The notes under the pieces: generated by a model
The model's input: only the letters and a program-made list of their open reading frames with translations
Told to the model about the DNA's origin: nothing
The model's database searches: none
Source of the DNA: an uncultured Paracoccaceae bacterium
GTDB lineage: Bacteria > Pseudomonadota > Alphaproteobacteria > Rhodobacterales > Rhodobacteraceae
Reading direction: 5' to 3'
Assembly: GCA_938002605.1 (NCBI GenBank)
Contig: CALLAF010000006.1
Span: 90,889-154,888 of the forward strand
DNA: 64,000 nucleotides
Part shown: in pieces, positions 46,394 through 56,921 of the stretch
How positions within the stretch are numbered: position 1 is the first letter of the stretch
Layout: every line of letters starts with the position of its first letter
Position numbers and translations under genes: made by a program

Positions 46394-47266
46394 ATGGATA
46401 TCAAAGCAATTTTTATGGGGCTCGCTTTTGCGGCGATGTGGTCTTCGGCCTTCACTTCTGCACGCGTGATCGTTGAATATGCCCCGCCGCTCAGCGCGCT
46501 TGCGCTTCGGTTTTTCATTTCCGGGTTGATAGGCGTTATGATCGCCTTTGCACTTGGACAGTCGGCCAAACTAACCCGCCGACAATGGACCGGTGTGTTG
46601 ATCTTTGGTCTGTGCCAAAACGCGCTCTATCTGGGCTTGAACTTTGTCGCGATGCAAACTGTGCCTGCGTCACTGGCCGCAATTATCGCCTCGACAATGC
46701 CATTGCTTGTCGCGCTTGTCGGTTGGGTCGTTTTTGGGACCAAGGTTCGGCGGCTAGGGCTAGCCGGGTTGGTTGCTGGGGTGATCGGTGTTGCCCTGAT
46801 CATGGGGGCGCGGCTGCAAGGAGGTGTAGATCCGTTTGGTTTGCTTTTATGTGTGATCGGAGTCGTATCGCTGACGATTGCGACGCTGGCCGTCATGGGT
46901 GCGGCATCAGGCGGGAATGTCTTGATGATCGTCGGGTTGCAAATGCTTGTAGGCGCGACGATCTTGGCGGGCCCGGCATTGATGCTCGAGGATTGGGTCG
47001 TCACTTGGAACTGGCAACTGATCGTGGCGTTTACCTATACAACGCTGATCCCCGGTTTGGCGGCGACATGGGTTTGGTTCATGCTGGTGGGGCGGATTGG
47101 CGCCGTCAAAGCATCGACATTCCACTTTTTGAATCCATTTCTAGGCGTAGCTATCGCGGCAGTGCTGTTGGGCGAAGCAATAGGTGTTTTGGATATTATC
47201 GGTGTTATGATCATTGCGGGCGGGATTCTGGCGGTGCAATTGTCGAAACAGCCGGTCGCGCCTTAG
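46394..47266 (+). CDS. EamA/DMT-family transporter
   Basis: A 290-aa protein with about ten membrane helices in two EamA repeats (AFTSARVIVEYAPPLSALALRFF; the second repeat includes WVWFMLVGRIGAVKASTFHFLNPFLGVAIAAVLLGE). Family members export amino acids or metabolites; substrate unknown. I take the ATG at 46394 (MDIKAIFMG), although a clear ribosome-binding site is not seen; the frame extends upstream by 16 codons. It converges on the glycosyltransferase gene with a 4-nt overlap. Confidence 0.85.
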   Translation: MDIKAIFMGLAFAAMWSSAFTSARVIVEYAPPLSALALRFFISGLIGVMIAFALGQSAKLTRRQWTGVLIFGLCQNALYLGLNFVAMQTVPASLAAIIASTMPLLVALVGWVVFGTKVRRLGLAGLVAGVIGVALIMGARLQGGVDPFGLLLCVIGVVSLTIATLAVMGAASGGNVLMIVGLQMLVGATILAGPALMLEDWVVTWNWQLIVAFTYTTLIPGLAATWVWFMLVGRIGAVKASTFHFLNPFLGVAIAAVLLGEAIGVLDIIGVMIIAGGILAVQLSKQPVAP

Positions 47267-48264
47267 CTGTTTGGTCTGATGCCATCAGGCGACCCCTGAA
47301 CACTTGCCCCATAGCCGACGGGTAACATCCCAAACAAAAACACCCCAAGGGCTAACGCGAGAACACATCTTTCTATCCCGAGCCCGATTAACTTCTGACC
47401 GCCGTCACGCTTGAATGGAACGGTCATAGCACCAAGCAGTAGCGTGCCAATGCCGTAGACTAAATGCCGGTTCGTTTTTACGATCACACGAAAAGCATTC
47501 TGAATAGCATTGCCATAGAGCCCCAACTGCCGATGTCGTCGTAGAATATGGTAGCCCGCTACTTGATTACGCAGGCATCGCTTTAAATGATAACGAAGCG
47601 TCGCGCGCTCGCCATCCCAAGCTTCGTAGACAATTGAATCGGGGACAGATTCGGCTACATAGCCGTGGATGTGTTGAATGCGCAAAAAGAAATCAACATC
47701 TTCGCCGCCGCTTTCGTTTAAAAACGGGTCAAAGCGCATATTCAGCCCGTCATCATCTGCAAAAATGCGGCGATGTATGGCGTAGTTCCCGCTGGCAAGG
47801 ACTGACGGGCGTTTGCCTTTGGTCAGCGATTGGAGTTGTCGTGCCTGACGGTAGGGGCTGAGCGTTTCGTCATATTCATAGATACATTGTGCGATCAACA
47901 CTGGAGAGCTGAGCGTCTCAAAGCCATCAACCATTTCCGCCAGCCAGTTTTCATCGACCCATTCATCGTCGTCGACCCCGATAAACCAGGTTGCACCGCG
48001 TGCAGTAGCGGCATCTAGCGCATGGTTGCGCGCAAAAACCAGACCTGCTTGCGGTTCATGTTCGACAGAAATGGGAAAGCGGGTTGCGGCGCCATCTAGC
48101 GCAGGTTCTGCTGTAGGAACATCGTTGTTATCAACGACAACGATCTCAACGATATACCCTGCGGGCATGGGTTGATCTTGGATGCCATCAATTAGACGAC
48201 GCAGCAGCGTGTTCCGCTGCCGCGTACATATACCGATCACAATATGTGGCTTTTCACCGATCAT
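47263..48264 (-). CDS. Family 2 glycosyltransferase
   Basis: A 333-aa GT-A enzyme: N-terminal IGICTRQRNTLLRRLIDG, VVVDNND, the GVDDDEW (DXD) metal motif and ESGGEDVDFFLR catalytic base segment. The C-terminus has two hydrophobic stretches that could anchor it to the membrane. It likely transfers a sugar in surface polysaccharide or glycolipid synthesis; acceptor unknown. It is not part of a polysaccharide cluster here. Confidence 0.85.
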   Translation of the reverse strand: MIGEKPHIVIGICTRQRNTLLRRLIDGIQDQPMPAGYIVEIVVVDNNDVPTAEPALDGAATRFPISVEHEPQAGLVFARNHALDAATARGATWFIGVDDDEWVDENWLAEMVDGFETLSSPVLIAQCIYEYDETLSPYRQARQLQSLTKGKRPSVLASGNYAIHRRIFADDDGLNMRFDPFLNESGGEDVDFFLRIQHIHGYVAESVPDSIVYEAWDGERATLRYHLKRCLRNQVAGYHILRRHRQLGLYGNAIQNAFRVIVKTNRHLVYGIGTLLLGAMTVPFKRDGGQKLIGLGIERCVLALALGVFLFGMLPVGYGASVQGSPDGIRPNS

Positions 48265-48313
48265 GATCGTTTCCTAGACCAATTTCAAAAGATGTAAATT
48301 GGTACTAAAAGCC

Positions 48314-48550
48314 TTAGTATAGGCCTCCGTTGTCATCATCATCATCATCGTCACCAGACAATGCTGCTGCGCCAACGAGGGCTGCGATGATAATGACTGG
48401 AATAACCCAGCTTGGTGCGCTTGAACCAACTGTTTCGGTGGGTTCCATAACGACAGGAGCGGTTTCAACAATCATATCAGCAACACCGCCTGCGTAAGCA
48501 GTGACGGCGGCAACGGTTGATGTACCAAAGACGGCGGTAAACAATTTCAT
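48314..48550 (-). CDS. Small secreted/membrane protein with Asp-rich tail
   Basis: A 78-aa protein with a signal peptide ending near AYAGG, a spacer VMEPTETVGSSAPSW and one membrane helix (VIPVIIIAALVGAAALSG). It ends in a run of seven Asp residues and NGGLY. The Asp run is coded largely by a GAT microsatellite. Similar small proteins (signal, VMEP linker, helix) recur in Roseobacter genomes; function unknown. Confidence 0.6.
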   Translation of the reverse strand: MKLFTAVFGTSTVAAVTAYAGGVADMIVETAPVVMEPTETVGSSAPSWVIPVIIIAALVGAAALSGDDDDDDDNGGLY

Positions 48551-48708
48551 TTTATATGCCTTAAGTTTCGTACTCTATCACGTGTGGTTAAGATATAAAC
48601 CATACGCCAATTTTGTTGCCCATTTATGGGAGTAAGTCAATAATTTCGGGGAATTTTTGGCCGCGAGGGGTTTTTTGCAACAGGTCTCACTTTGGCGATC
48701 AGGCTTTG

Positions 48709-49812
48709 TTACCCGATTTTTCCGCGTGTGCCACCTGTTTGACCGCGATCCAAGAGCAGGTGATCCAAGATAACACAGGCCATCATCGCCTCGCCAACAG
48801 GCACTGCGCGGATCCCGACGCAAGGGTCGTGGCGGCCTTTGGTGATGACTTCCATCGGGGATCCATCCATGCGGATGGATTTGCGCGGGCTTAGGATCGA
48901 CGATGTCGGCTTGACTGCAAAGCGCACGACGATGTCTTGCCCAGTGCTGATCCCACCTAAGATCCCACCGGCATGGTTTGAACTATACTCAGGTCCATTT
49001 GACCCCATGAATATTTCGTCCGCGTTTTCGCGCCCGGTCAGCGCGGCGGCGGCCATTCCTTCGCCAATTTCGACGCCCTTAACAGCGTTAATCGACATCA
49101 TCGCGGCGGCCAAATCAGTGTCTAACTTAGCATAAACTGGGGCACCGATCCCAGCAGGGACCCCGCGGGCGACAACTTCGATGATCGCACCAACTGAATT
49201 GTGGTCATCTTTGCGTAGCCAGGCCAAATAGTCGTTCCATTCTGCGGCGGCTTGCGCGTCTGGGCAGAAAAAATCGTTCTGGTCGATCTGATCCCAATCG
49301 ATATTGGCACGATCAATAGCTTTGCTTCCCATTTGGGTCATGTAGCCTCTGATCTGGACATTAGGCGCAATCGCTTTGATCGCTTCGCGCGCAACCCCGC
49401 CTGCGGCAACCCGCGAGGCAGTTTCACGCGCAGACGACCGTCCGCCGCCACGATAATCTCGGATACCGTATTTCTGGTGATAGGTGATATCTGCGTGACC
49501 GGGGCGGAAGGTATTGGCGATATCGCCGTAATCTTTGGACCGTTGATCTGTATTGCGGATCATCAACTGAATCGGGGTGCCGGTTGATTTACCCTCAAAC
49601 ACCCCGGACAGAATTTCAACCGCATCAGGTTCATTGCGTTGGGTCGTATTTTTGTTCAGGCCGGGGCGACGTTTATCCAGCCATTGTTGCAGCATCGCTG
49701 CGTCAATTGGGACACCAGGTGGGCAGCCGTCAACGGTTGCGCCCAACGCAGGCCCGTGGCTTTCGCCCCAAGTGGTAAACCGAAATAGATGACCGAAACT
49801 GTTGATCGACAT
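48709..49812 (-). CDS. aroC: Chorismate synthase
   Basis: Converts EPSP to chorismate using reduced FMN, the final step of the shikimate pathway. The 367-aa protein has the signatures [54 protein letters not shown] and [13 protein letters not shown]. Length is normal. It diverges from the dicarboxylate transporter; their predicted start regions lie about 120 nt apart. Confidence 0.97.
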   Translation of the reverse strand: MSINSFGHLFRFTTWGESHGPALGATVDGCPPGVPIDAAMLQQWLDKRRPGLNKNTTQRNEPDAVEILSGVFEGKSTGTPIQLMIRNTDQRSKDYGDIANTFRPGHADITYHQKYGIRDYRGGGRSSARETASRVAAGGVAREAIKAIAPNVQIRGYMTQMGSKAIDRANIDWDQIDQNDFFCPDAQAAAEWNDYLAWLRKDDHNSVGAIIEVVARGVPAGIGAPVYAKLDTDLAAAMMSINAVKGVEIGEGMAAAALTGRENADEIFMGSNGPEYSSNHAGGILGGISTGQDIVVRFAVKPTSSILSPRKSIRMDGSPMEVITKGRHDPCVGIRAVPVGEAMMACVILDHLLLDRGQTGGTRGKIG

Positions 49813-49935
49813 GTGCGCGCCTCTTTGGTTGGAACCCGACTACAGGAAGCCCTGCGCTTGTTCAATCTTTGGAGGCATTTTGCAAAAAACGAAAACTGTG
49901 CCAAGCTCAACCTTAATAATAAGAGGGAGACTAAA

Positions 49936-51258
49936 ATGACAACTAAAACACACGGTGGCCACGGAATGTCACTGACGATGAAAATCATGATTGCGATGGG
50001 GGTCGGGATACTGGTCGGCGTCATATTCAATCAGATTAACAGCGCGTTCATCAATACGCATATCGTTGCCGGACTATTAGGCATGATAGGCAAGATGTTC
50101 GTGAACGCGTTGAAAATGCTTGTTGTGCCATTGGTGTTCTTTTCACTTCTGGGCGGGGTAACAGGGATCGGCGACATTCGTGTCCTTGGTCGGGTCGGGA
50201 CAAAGTCGTTCTTTTTATACCTTGCGACAACCGCGCTTGCGATCACCATCGCAATTTCATTGGCCTTGTTGATTGGTCCGGGCAAGGGATTTGATATGCA
50301 AGGCATCGACACGTCTGGCGTGACTGGCCGCGATGCACCGACTGTCTGGAGCGTCTTTGCGAATATCGTGCCAACAAATCCGATTGCGGCATTTGCAAAT
50401 GGCGAAATGCTTCAGGTGATCTTTTATACGGTTGTTTTGGGCGTTGCCGTTTTGATGCTGGGCGCGAAGTCCGAAGGATTTATTGCAGCATGTGAATACA
50501 TGAACGAATTGATGATGAAGGTTGTGGCGATTGTCATGCATTTTGCGCCTTACGGTGTATTTTGTCTGATCGCTAAGACGTTTGCCGAGCAAGGTATCGG
50601 GCTTTTCATTCCGGTCATGGCATATGTCATTACACTTGTTGCAGCTTTGTTCATCCACCTGTTCATTACGCTGCCGACAATGTTGAAAGTACTTGCTGGT
50701 CTGAACCCGCTCACCTTTATGCGCAAGATGCGTCCAGCGCAGATTTTCGCGTTTTCTACTGCAAGTTCGAACGCGACAATCCCTGTGACATACCGTTCGG
50801 TTACGGAACGTGTTGGCGTTGACAAATCTATTGCATCGTTCTGTGTCCCGTTTGGTGCAACGATTAACATGGATGGCACCGCGATCATGCAAGGCGTAGC
50901 CACTGTGTTCTTAGCGAATGTCTATGCAATTGATTTGGGGTTGGGTGGCTATCTGACTGTCATCGGTATGGCTGTGCTGGCATCCATCGGGACTGCAGGT
51001 GTCCCCGGTGTTGGGTTGGTGATGCTGACCATGGTGCTTAGCCAAGTTGGGTTACCCATCGAAGGTATTGCCATTATCCTAGGTGTCGACCGTCTGATGG
51101 ACATGATCCGTACTGCCGTGAACATCACAGGTGATGCGGTGGTCACGTCAATTGTCGCCAAGGGTGAAGGAAAAATTGACATTGATGTCTTTGAAGACCC
51201 TGACGCCGGTATTGTTGATGACGACGAGGTTGAAATGCCACACGGGCATACAGCCTAA
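49936..51258 (+). CDS. DAACS-family dicarboxylate/amino acid:cation symporter
   Basis: Sodium- or proton-coupled uptake of C4-dicarboxylates or acidic amino acids. The 440-aa protein has eight transmembrane segments and re-entrant loops with the FAFSTASSNATIPVT serine-rich hairpin, PFGATINMDGTAIMQG, and GVPGVGLVMLTMVLSQVGLPIEGIAIILGVDRLMDM with the substrate-binding region. The ATG at 49936 follows GAGGGAG; the longer upstream frame runs into the aroC promoter. Single gene with its own terminator. Confidence 0.9.
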   Translation: MTTKTHGGHGMSLTMKIMIAMGVGILVGVIFNQINSAFINTHIVAGLLGMIGKMFVNALKMLVVPLVFFSLLGGVTGIGDIRVLGRVGTKSFFLYLATTALAITIAISLALLIGPGKGFDMQGIDTSGVTGRDAPTVWSVFANIVPTNPIAAFANGEMLQVIFYTVVLGVAVLMLGAKSEGFIAACEYMNELMMKVVAIVMHFAPYGVFCLIAKTFAEQGIGLFIPVMAYVITLVAALFIHLFITLPTMLKVLAGLNPLTFMRKMRPAQIFAFSTASSNATIPVTYRSVTERVGVDKSIASFCVPFGATINMDGTAIMQGVATVFLANVYAIDLGLGGYLTVIGMAVLASIGTAGVPGVGLVMLTMVLSQVGLPIEGIAIILGVDRLMDMIRTAVNITGDAVVTSIVAKGEGKIDIDVFEDPDAGIVDDDEVEMPHGHTA

Positions 51259-51269
51259 TAAATAAGCTT

Positions 51270-51299
51270 AAGGGTTGCAAAGAATATTGCAGCCCTTTT
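51270..51299 (+). terminator. Intrinsic terminator after the DAACS gene
   Basis: AAGGGTTGCAA and TTGCAGCCCTT pair (one G-T) around a 6-nt loop and run into TTTT. It separates the transporter gene from the thiamine riboswitch. Confidence 0.8.
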
Positions 51300-51330
51300 C
51301 ATCTCTCACATCGCGACGTATGTAAGCCTC

Positions 51331-51411
51331 ACCTCGGGGGGCCAATTCGGCTGAGATGCGCAAGCGGACCCGTTGAACCTGAACCGGTTAAGACCGGCGG
51401 AGGGAAGGTAT
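51331..51411 (+). ncRNA. TPP riboswitch (THI element)
   Basis: The conserved blocks are all present: GGCTGAGATG, GGACCCGTTGAACCTGA and CCGGTTAAGACCGGCGGAGGGAAG. It ends about 48 nt before the thiB start. It should lower thiBPQ expression when thiamine pyrophosphate is plentiful; because the gap holds no obvious hairpin plus T-run, control may be at translation initiation. Confidence 0.95.
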
Positions 51412-51458
51412 GGCAATCACGCTATCCCCCATTCCGCCCGTCGCATTTGGAGGATACG

Positions 51459-52448
51459 ATGCAAAAACCAATCTATCTGCCAGTTGTCGCGGGACTTGCC
51501 CTTTGTGCTACAAGCACATTGGCCGAGACCCCTGTACTGCAAGTTTTGACATATGACAGCTTTGTCAGCGATTGGGGCCCCGGCCCCGCAATTGAAAACG
51601 CATTCGAGGCCGAATGCGCCTGTGATCTAGAGTTTGTTGGCAGCAGCGATGGTGCTGCGCTCTTGGCACGCATTCAGCTTGAAGGGCCACGGACAGAATT
51701 TGACGTGGTACTAGGGCTCGACACGAACCTGACCGCTGCGGCACGTGAAACGGGCTTATTTGCGCCGCATGGTGTGACCGCTGATCTTGATTTGCCAATC
51801 GCATGGGATGACGCAGATTTCTTGCCTTTCGATTGGGGTTATTTCGCATTTGTTGGGAATGCAGACGCTGAAGCAGCTGTTTCACTGCGCAACCTCGCGG
51901 TTAGCGATCTGAAAATCGTCATCCAAGACCCGCGTTCATCAACCCCAGGATTGGGGCTGCTGATGTGGGTTAAGGAAGCCCATCCAGACGACGCGGCTGC
52001 GATTTGGGAAGCGCTTGCTGATAACATCGTTACAGTCACGCCCGGCTGGTCCGAAGCTTACGGCATGTTCCTTGATGGCGAAGCTGATGCCGTTCTGTCC
52101 TATACGACTTCGCCTGCATATCATCTTATCGCAGAAGAAGACGCCAGCAAAGTGGCATGGCCCTTTGAAGAAGGTCACTATATGCAAGTCGAAGTTGCCG
52201 GCAAACTTGCCAGCACAGATCAATCCGAACTTGCCGACCAATTCATGGCGTTTATCGTGTCCGAAGGGTTCCAATCTGTCATTCCGACAACCAACTGGAT
52301 GTATCCGGCGGTAACACCAGAAGCAGGTCTTCCTGATGGGTTCGAAACCCTGGTGACGCCAGCCGTATCGCTATTGAAATCACCCGAGGATGCTGCGGCA
52401 ATTCGGGCGGAAGCGTTGGAAGAATGGCGCAACGCGCTATCACAATAA
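51459..52448 (+). CDS. thiB: Thiamine ABC transporter, periplasmic binding protein
   Basis: Binds thiamine, TMP and TPP in the periplasm. The 329-aa protein has a signal peptide (cleaved near TLAE) then TPVLQVLTYDSF, with the family's aromatic-rich substrate site around FDWGYFAFVG and the VTPGWSEAYGMFLDGEAD segment. The ATG at 51459 follows GGAGG. It is the first gene of thiBPQ downstream of the TPP riboswitch. Confidence 0.93.
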   Translation: MQKPIYLPVVAGLALCATSTLAETPVLQVLTYDSFVSDWGPGPAIENAFEAECACDLEFVGSSDGAALLARIQLEGPRTEFDVVLGLDTNLTAAARETGLFAPHGVTADLDLPIAWDDADFLPFDWGYFAFVGNADAEAAVSLRNLAVSDLKIVIQDPRSSTPGLGLLMWVKEAHPDDAAAIWEALADNIVTVTPGWSEAYGMFLDGEADAVLSYTTSPAYHLIAEEDASKVAWPFEEGHYMQVEVAGKLASTDQSELADQFMAFIVSEGFQSVIPTTNWMYPAVTPEAGLPDGFETLVTPAVSLLKSPEDAAAIRAEALEEWRNALSQ

Positions 52449-53953
52449 GTCCACGCTGGCCCGGCGTCCTTGCGGGGGCACTGGTGCTTGTGTTGACGCT
52501 TGGGACGCTCGCGGCGGTGGCGCTGCGAGCGGAACTGACAACGGGTCTTGGCACGGCGGATTGGGCCGCGATCCGGTTTACCGTCGTACAAGCCTTTTTG
52601 TCCGCACTGATTAGCGTTGTTCTTGCGATCCCGGTTGCGCGGGCCTTGGCGCGCCGCCGATTTTGGGGACGGCAGGCTTTTATAACTCTGCTTGGTGCCC
52701 CATTTCTATTGCCGGTGATCGTTGCTGTCGTGGGGTTGATTGCCGTCTTTGGGCGCAACGGAATTTTGAATTCTACGATGATTTGGGCCGGAATAGAGCC
52801 TATTTCGATCTATGGGTTTCACGGCGTCATTTTGGCACATGTATTCTTTAACCTTCCGCTGGCAGTGCGATTTATTTTGCAAGGGTGGCTTGCGATCCCA
52901 TCCGAGCGGTTTCGATTGGCGGCCAGTTTGAACGCGCCGATTGGCAGGGTTCTGGAAATCCCGATGCTACGCGCCGTGGTGCCCAGCACATTTTTGGTAA
53001 TTTTTCTGATTTGTTTGACCAGCTTTGCTGTCGCGCTCACCTTGGGTCGCGGCCCAAAAAGCACAACGGTGGAATTGGCGATATATCAAGCGCTGCGGTT
53101 TGATTTTGATCTTGGGCGTGCGGCAATGCTGGCGTGTATTCAGTTTGGCCTTTGTGCCGTGGCCGCAGTGATTGCGTGGCGCGTGACCGGGGTTGATGCA
53201 ATGGGTGCGGGGTTTGACCGCACGGTCACTCGCTGGGATAAGCGCCGCCCTTTTTGGGATTACCTCGCAATCGCTTTGGCTGCCCTGTTTCTTTTGATTC
53301 CGCTAGCGATGGTTGTTCTACGCGGCTTGCCCGGGTTGCTGATCATGCCAAGCTCTGTCTGGTTGGCTGCGGTGCGGTCTGTTTTGGTGGCTATCGGCTC
53401 AGCCACGTTGTGCTGCACGATGGCGATTGCGCTGGGCCTGTTGGGTGGGCGCGCTGTTGCGGTGGTCGGTGTGTTGCCTCTTGCTGCCTCTGGGCTTGTT
53501 GTTGGGACGGGGGCATTTCTTATCGTCTATCCTTTTGTCAGCCCAAGTGATGTTGCTTTGGTGATTACGATGTTGGTGAACGCGACGCTTGCCCTGCCCT
53601 TTGTCTTGCGTGCAATTGGTCCGGCGATTGTTGCTGTGCATGATGATTTCGGACGGCTTGCTGTTTCTGTTGGGCTGACGCGCTGGAGATGGCTCTGGGT
53701 TGTAGTTTTGCCGCGAATTAGACGACCTTTGGGTTTTGGTGCAGGCCTATCGGCGGCGCTGTCGATGGGTGATCTTGGGGTGATCGCCCTATTTGCTGGC
53801 AAGGCCGAAGAAACGCTACCGCTTGCAATGCACCGCCTAATGGGAGCTTACCGGATGGATGCCGCAGCAGGTGCGGCAGTGCTTTTGTTGGGGGTAAGTT
53901 TGCTCATCTTTTGGATTTGCGATCATTGGGGGCGTGGCGATGTTGATTTGTGA
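52424..53953 (+). CDS. thiP: Thiamine ABC transporter, permease
   Basis: Fused two-copy permease for ThiB-bound thiamine. The 509-aa protein has about 12 membrane helices in two repeats. Each repeat has a BPD/EAA-type loop near its end: LNAPIGRVLEIPMLRAVVP in the first and VGLTRWRWLWVVVLPRIRRPLG in the second. It overlaps thiB by 25 nt and thiQ by 14 nt. Confidence 0.92.
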   Translation: MAQRAITISPRWPGVLAGALVLVLTLGTLAAVALRAELTTGLGTADWAAIRFTVVQAFLSALISVVLAIPVARALARRRFWGRQAFITLLGAPFLLPVIVAVVGLIAVFGRNGILNSTMIWAGIEPISIYGFHGVILAHVFFNLPLAVRFILQGWLAIPSERFRLAASLNAPIGRVLEIPMLRAVVPSTFLVIFLICLTSFAVALTLGRGPKSTTVELAIYQALRFDFDLGRAAMLACIQFGLCAVAAVIAWRVTGVDAMGAGFDRTVTRWDKRRPFWDYLAIALAALFLLIPLAMVVLRGLPGLLIMPSSVWLAAVRSVLVAIGSATLCCTMAIALGLLGGRAVAVVGVLPLAASGLVVGTGAFLIVYPFVSPSDVALVITMLVNATLALPFVLRAIGPAIVAVHDDFGRLAVSVGLTRWRWLWVVVLPRIRRPLGFGAGLSAALSMGDLGVIALFAGKAEETLPLAMHRLMGAYRMDAAAGAAVLLLGVSLLIFWICDHWGRGDVDL

Positions 53954-54635
53954 AGATCTTGAACTGCGGTATGATGATTTTTCTCTGCGGGCGGATGTAC
54001 GATTTGCGGCGGGCGCGATTACCGCTTTAATCGGGCCATCAGGCGCGGGAAAATCCACGTTGCTTGCAGCGATTGCCGGATTTTTGCCCCCTGCGTCAGG
54101 ACGCGTGTCCTGGGCGGGCATGGATATAACAGCGCAATCCCCTGCGGATCGCCCGGTTAGTATGCTATTTCAGGACAACAACCTGTTTCCACATTTGACA
54201 ATCGCGCAGAACGTTGGGCTGGGGTTGCGGCCCGGGTTGCGCCTGTCTTCCAGTCAGATGTCACAAGTAGATGCGGTGCTTGAAAGCGTGGGTCTGGCGG
54301 GGATGGGAACACGTAAACCGGCCGCGCTTTCGGGTGGCCAACAAAGTCGGGCGGCATTGGCGCGGGTTCTATTGGCAGATCGTCCGCTTGTTTTATTGGA
54401 TGAACCCTTTGCCGCATTGGGGCCAAACCTTAAAGGTGAGATGCTTGATCTTGTAAAACAGCGATTGGCGGATCAAGGGCGCACTGTGATGATGGTGACC
54501 CATGACCCTGATGACGCAAAACGGATTGCGGATGCGGTTGCAGTTGTGGCGGATGGGGTCGTCTCGGACCCTGCTCCGACAGCTGCGCTGTTTGATAATC
54601 CGCCGTCTGCGTTGGCCGCATATCTTGGCAGGTAA
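53940..54635 (+). CDS. thiQ: Thiamine ABC transporter, ATPase
   Basis: Powers ThiBPQ import. The 231-aa protein has Walker A GPSGAGKST, a Q-loop LFQDNNLFPHLT, the signature ALSGGQQSRAALARVL, Walker B LVLLDEPFAALG and switch His in VTHDPDDAKRIAD. The ATG at 53940 is used; a GTG two codons earlier is possible. Completes a riboswitch-controlled import operon. Confidence 0.93.
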   Translation: MLICEDLELRYDDFSLRADVRFAAGAITALIGPSGAGKSTLLAAIAGFLPPASGRVSWAGMDITAQSPADRPVSMLFQDNNLFPHLTIAQNVGLGLRPGLRLSSSQMSQVDAVLESVGLAGMGTRKPAALSGGQQSRAALARVLLADRPLVLLDEPFAALGPNLKGEMLDLVKQRLADQGRTVMMVTHDPDDAKRIADAVAVVADGVVSDPAPTAALFDNPPSALAAYLGR

Positions 54636-54663
54636 GGTGGATCTTGATCCACCCTACGCTACG

Positions 54664-54695
54664 AAAAAGGCCCACCAATTTGGCGGGCCTTTTTT
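54664..54695. terminator. Bidirectional terminator between thiQ and petC
   Basis: AAAAAGGCCCACC and GGCGGGCCTTTTT pair (one A-C mismatch) around a 5-nt loop; both strands give a stem followed by a run of T residues. It serves the convergent thiBPQ and petABC operons. Confidence 0.88.
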
Positions 54696-54714
54696 AATTC
54701 GGTGACGGATCAGA

Positions 54715-55557
54715 TCAGTCTTTATGTTTGTGCGGTGCCCACAGACGTTTGTTTGTGAGATATAGCAAAACAGACAACATGATTAGCAAGATCACCCCAG
54801 CAAGCCCAGCTTGCTTGCGGGCCATCATTTTTGGTTCAGCGGTCCACATCAAGAAGGCCGCAACATCCTGCGCTTCGTGTTCGATGTCTGTTGAATGGCC
54901 ATCGGCGAATTCAACATCGTCACCCCAAAGCGGTTGTGCCATCCCGATCCAGCTTCCTGGTACCATGTTGTGACCGTGATCATCGACACATTCTTCCGGA
55001 AAGCCGCCCGATGCGAATGCCACGTTGTAGTACCCGTCGAAATCTTCGGGGGCACAATCAGGTGCTTCTTCGTAGCCGGCCAGGATTGACGCGATATATT
55101 CTGCGCCGCCCATACCTTTTACGAATTGGTTAATGCCTGAGCCCAAAGGACCGTGGAAACCAGCGCGAGATTTGGCCATCAATGATAGATCAGGTGCGTT
55201 TGCGCTTGTGACTGCGGGGAACTTATCCGCAGGTGTCGCGAGCCGGTAATCGTCGATTTCTGGGTCGTAGACCTCGTAGAATTCGGCATAGGCACGCATT
55301 TGATCTTCGGGAAGCGCTGGACCGCCTTCGTCGTGCAATGTGCGGAAAGCAACAAATTCAAGGCCGTGACAGCTAGAACAAACTTCAGTGTAAATCTGAA
55401 GACCGCGCTGAAGTTGCATTTGATCGTAGCTGCCGAAAGGTCCTTCAAACGAGAAATCGTAATCATGGACGTGCGACTCGCCTTCGGCGATTGCCTGCCC
55501 TGTCGTCAGGGCAAGCGCTGTTGCGGCGGTCAGTGTGAGTGTGCGGAACATATTCAT
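54715..55557 (-). CDS. petC: Cytochrome c1 (bc1 complex)
   Basis: Carries electrons from the Rieske centre to soluble cytochrome c in the bc1 complex. The protein has a signal peptide (cleavage near AIAEG), CSSCH haem site (C60, C63, H64 from the ATG at 55557), [19 protein letters not shown] segment ([13 protein letters not shown]), axial Met in [11 protein letters not shown] and a C-terminal membrane anchor. It is the last gene of petABC, 11 nt after petB; an in-frame GTG five codons upstream would overlap petB. Confidence 0.95.
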   Translation of the reverse strand: MNMFRTLTLTAATALALTTGQAIAEGESHVHDYDFSFEGPFGSYDQMQLQRGLQIYTEVCSSCHGLEFVAFRTLHDEGGPALPEDQMRAYAEFYEVYDPEIDDYRLATPADKFPAVTSANAPDLSLMAKSRAGFHGPLGSGINQFVKGMGGAEYIASILAGYEEAPDCAPEDFDGYYNVAFASGGFPEECVDDHGHNMVPGSWIGMAQPLWGDDVEFADGHSTDIEHEAQDVAAFLMWTAEPKMMARKQAGLAGVILLIMLSVLLYLTNKRLWAPHKHKD

Positions 55558-55568
55558 TGGTCCTTTCC

Positions 55569-56909
55569 TCACTCGGCCGATTTCGCAGAGGCATCAGCCT
55601 CCGCTTTCGGCGCGTAGTGCGCGTTAAAGTCGTCTTCGATTGTTGCTGGCTGCGGTAGCGGTTTCTCGATCACGCCAAGCAATGGCAGAAGAACGAGGAA
55701 GTAACCAAACCAATAGGTCGCAGCGATCAAAGAGATGTATGGGTAGATACCGTCAGTTGGCATCGCACCAACCCACATCAATACCATGAAGTCGAATGCC
55801 AGCAGCGCAAACCACCATTTGAACATCGGACGGTAACGGCCCGAGCGCACGGATGATGTGTCGAGCCACGGTGCTAGTGCCATCACAGCGATCGCACCAA
55901 ACATGGCCAAAACCCCAAAGAACTTTGCGTCGATGATCCCGAAGCTGACAAAATTCACCAATTGCACGATCCAAACGTCAGCCGTGAAGGCACGCAGGAT
56001 GGCGTAGAATGGCAAGAAGTACCACTCAGGAACGATGTGTGATGGTGTCGCAAGCGGGTTCGCCGGAACGTAGTTATCGGGGTGGCCAAGGTAGTTTGGC
56101 ATGAACCCGACAATCGCCATGAACACAGCCAGAACAACGGCCAACGCGAACAAATCTTTGATCACAAAATATGGCCAGAATGGCAGCGTATCTTTGGCAG
56201 CGTCTTCTTTGCTTGTCCGGCGGACTTCAACACCTGTTGGGTTGTTGTTGCCGGTGGTGTGGAATGCCCAAACGTGAACGATTGTTAGGCCCAGCAAAAC
56301 GAATGGCAACAGATAGTGGAGCGAGAAGAAGCGGTTCAACGCAGGTTGCCCAACTGCAGATGCACCCAGCAACCATGTTTGAATTGATTCACCAATGAAT
56401 GGGATCGCGCCGAATAGGCCTGTGATAACAGCTGTCCCGTGGAACGACATTTGGCCCCAAGGCAAAACATAACCCATGAACGCAGTACCCATCATCATGA
56501 GGTACATCAGCATGCCGATGATCCATGTGACTTCACGAGGGGCCTTATATGACCCGTAGTACAGGCCGCGGAACATGTGCAAATAAACCGCAACAAAGAA
56601 CAGCGATGCGCCGTTGGCGTGGAAATAGCGGATCATATGGCCGCCGTTCACGTCGCGCATAATGTGTTCAACCGACGCGAACGCCAGATCAACATGTGGC
56701 GTGTAGTGCATGACCAACACGATCCCGGTTGCGATCTGCAAGACAAGCGTAAACGCCAAAACAATGCCCCAGATCCACATCCAGTTCAGGTTTTTTGGCG
56801 TCGGCAGCATCAGGGTGTCATAGACAAGCCCGACAATCGGCAGGCGCGTGTGTAGCCATTTTTCGATGCCAGTCTTAGGTTCGTAATGGTCGTGGGGAAT
56901 ACCAGACAT
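55569..56909 (-). CDS. petB: Cytochrome b (bc1 complex)
   Basis: Eight-helix haem b subunit of the bc1 complex, oxidising quinol at Qo and reducing quinone at Qi. The 446-aa protein has paired haem-ligand His residues ([32 protein letters not shown]), the Qo PEWY motif in [16 protein letters not shown] and a long C-terminal extension. It lies between petA and petC in the usual order. Confidence 0.97.
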   Translation of the reverse strand: MSGIPHDHYEPKTGIEKWLHTRLPIVGLVYDTLMLPTPKNLNWMWIWGIVLAFTLVLQIATGIVLVMHYTPHVDLAFASVEHIMRDVNGGHMIRYFHANGASLFFVAVYLHMFRGLYYGSYKAPREVTWIIGMLMYLMMMGTAFMGYVLPWGQMSFHGTAVITGLFGAIPFIGESIQTWLLGASAVGQPALNRFFSLHYLLPFVLLGLTIVHVWAFHTTGNNNPTGVEVRRTSKEDAAKDTLPFWPYFVIKDLFALAVVLAVFMAIVGFMPNYLGHPDNYVPANPLATPSHIVPEWYFLPFYAILRAFTADVWIVQLVNFVSFGIIDAKFFGVLAMFGAIAVMALAPWLDTSSVRSGRYRPMFKWWFALLAFDFMVLMWVGAMPTDGIYPYISLIAATYWFGYFLVLLPLLGVIEKPLPQPATIEDDFNAHYAPKAEADASAKSAE

Positions 56910-56921
56910 GGTGCGCGCTCC

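Noticed and set aside
48580..48600. CtrA-like pair of TTAAG near 48560-48590
   Set aside because: The two half sites are spaced far more than 7 nt apart.
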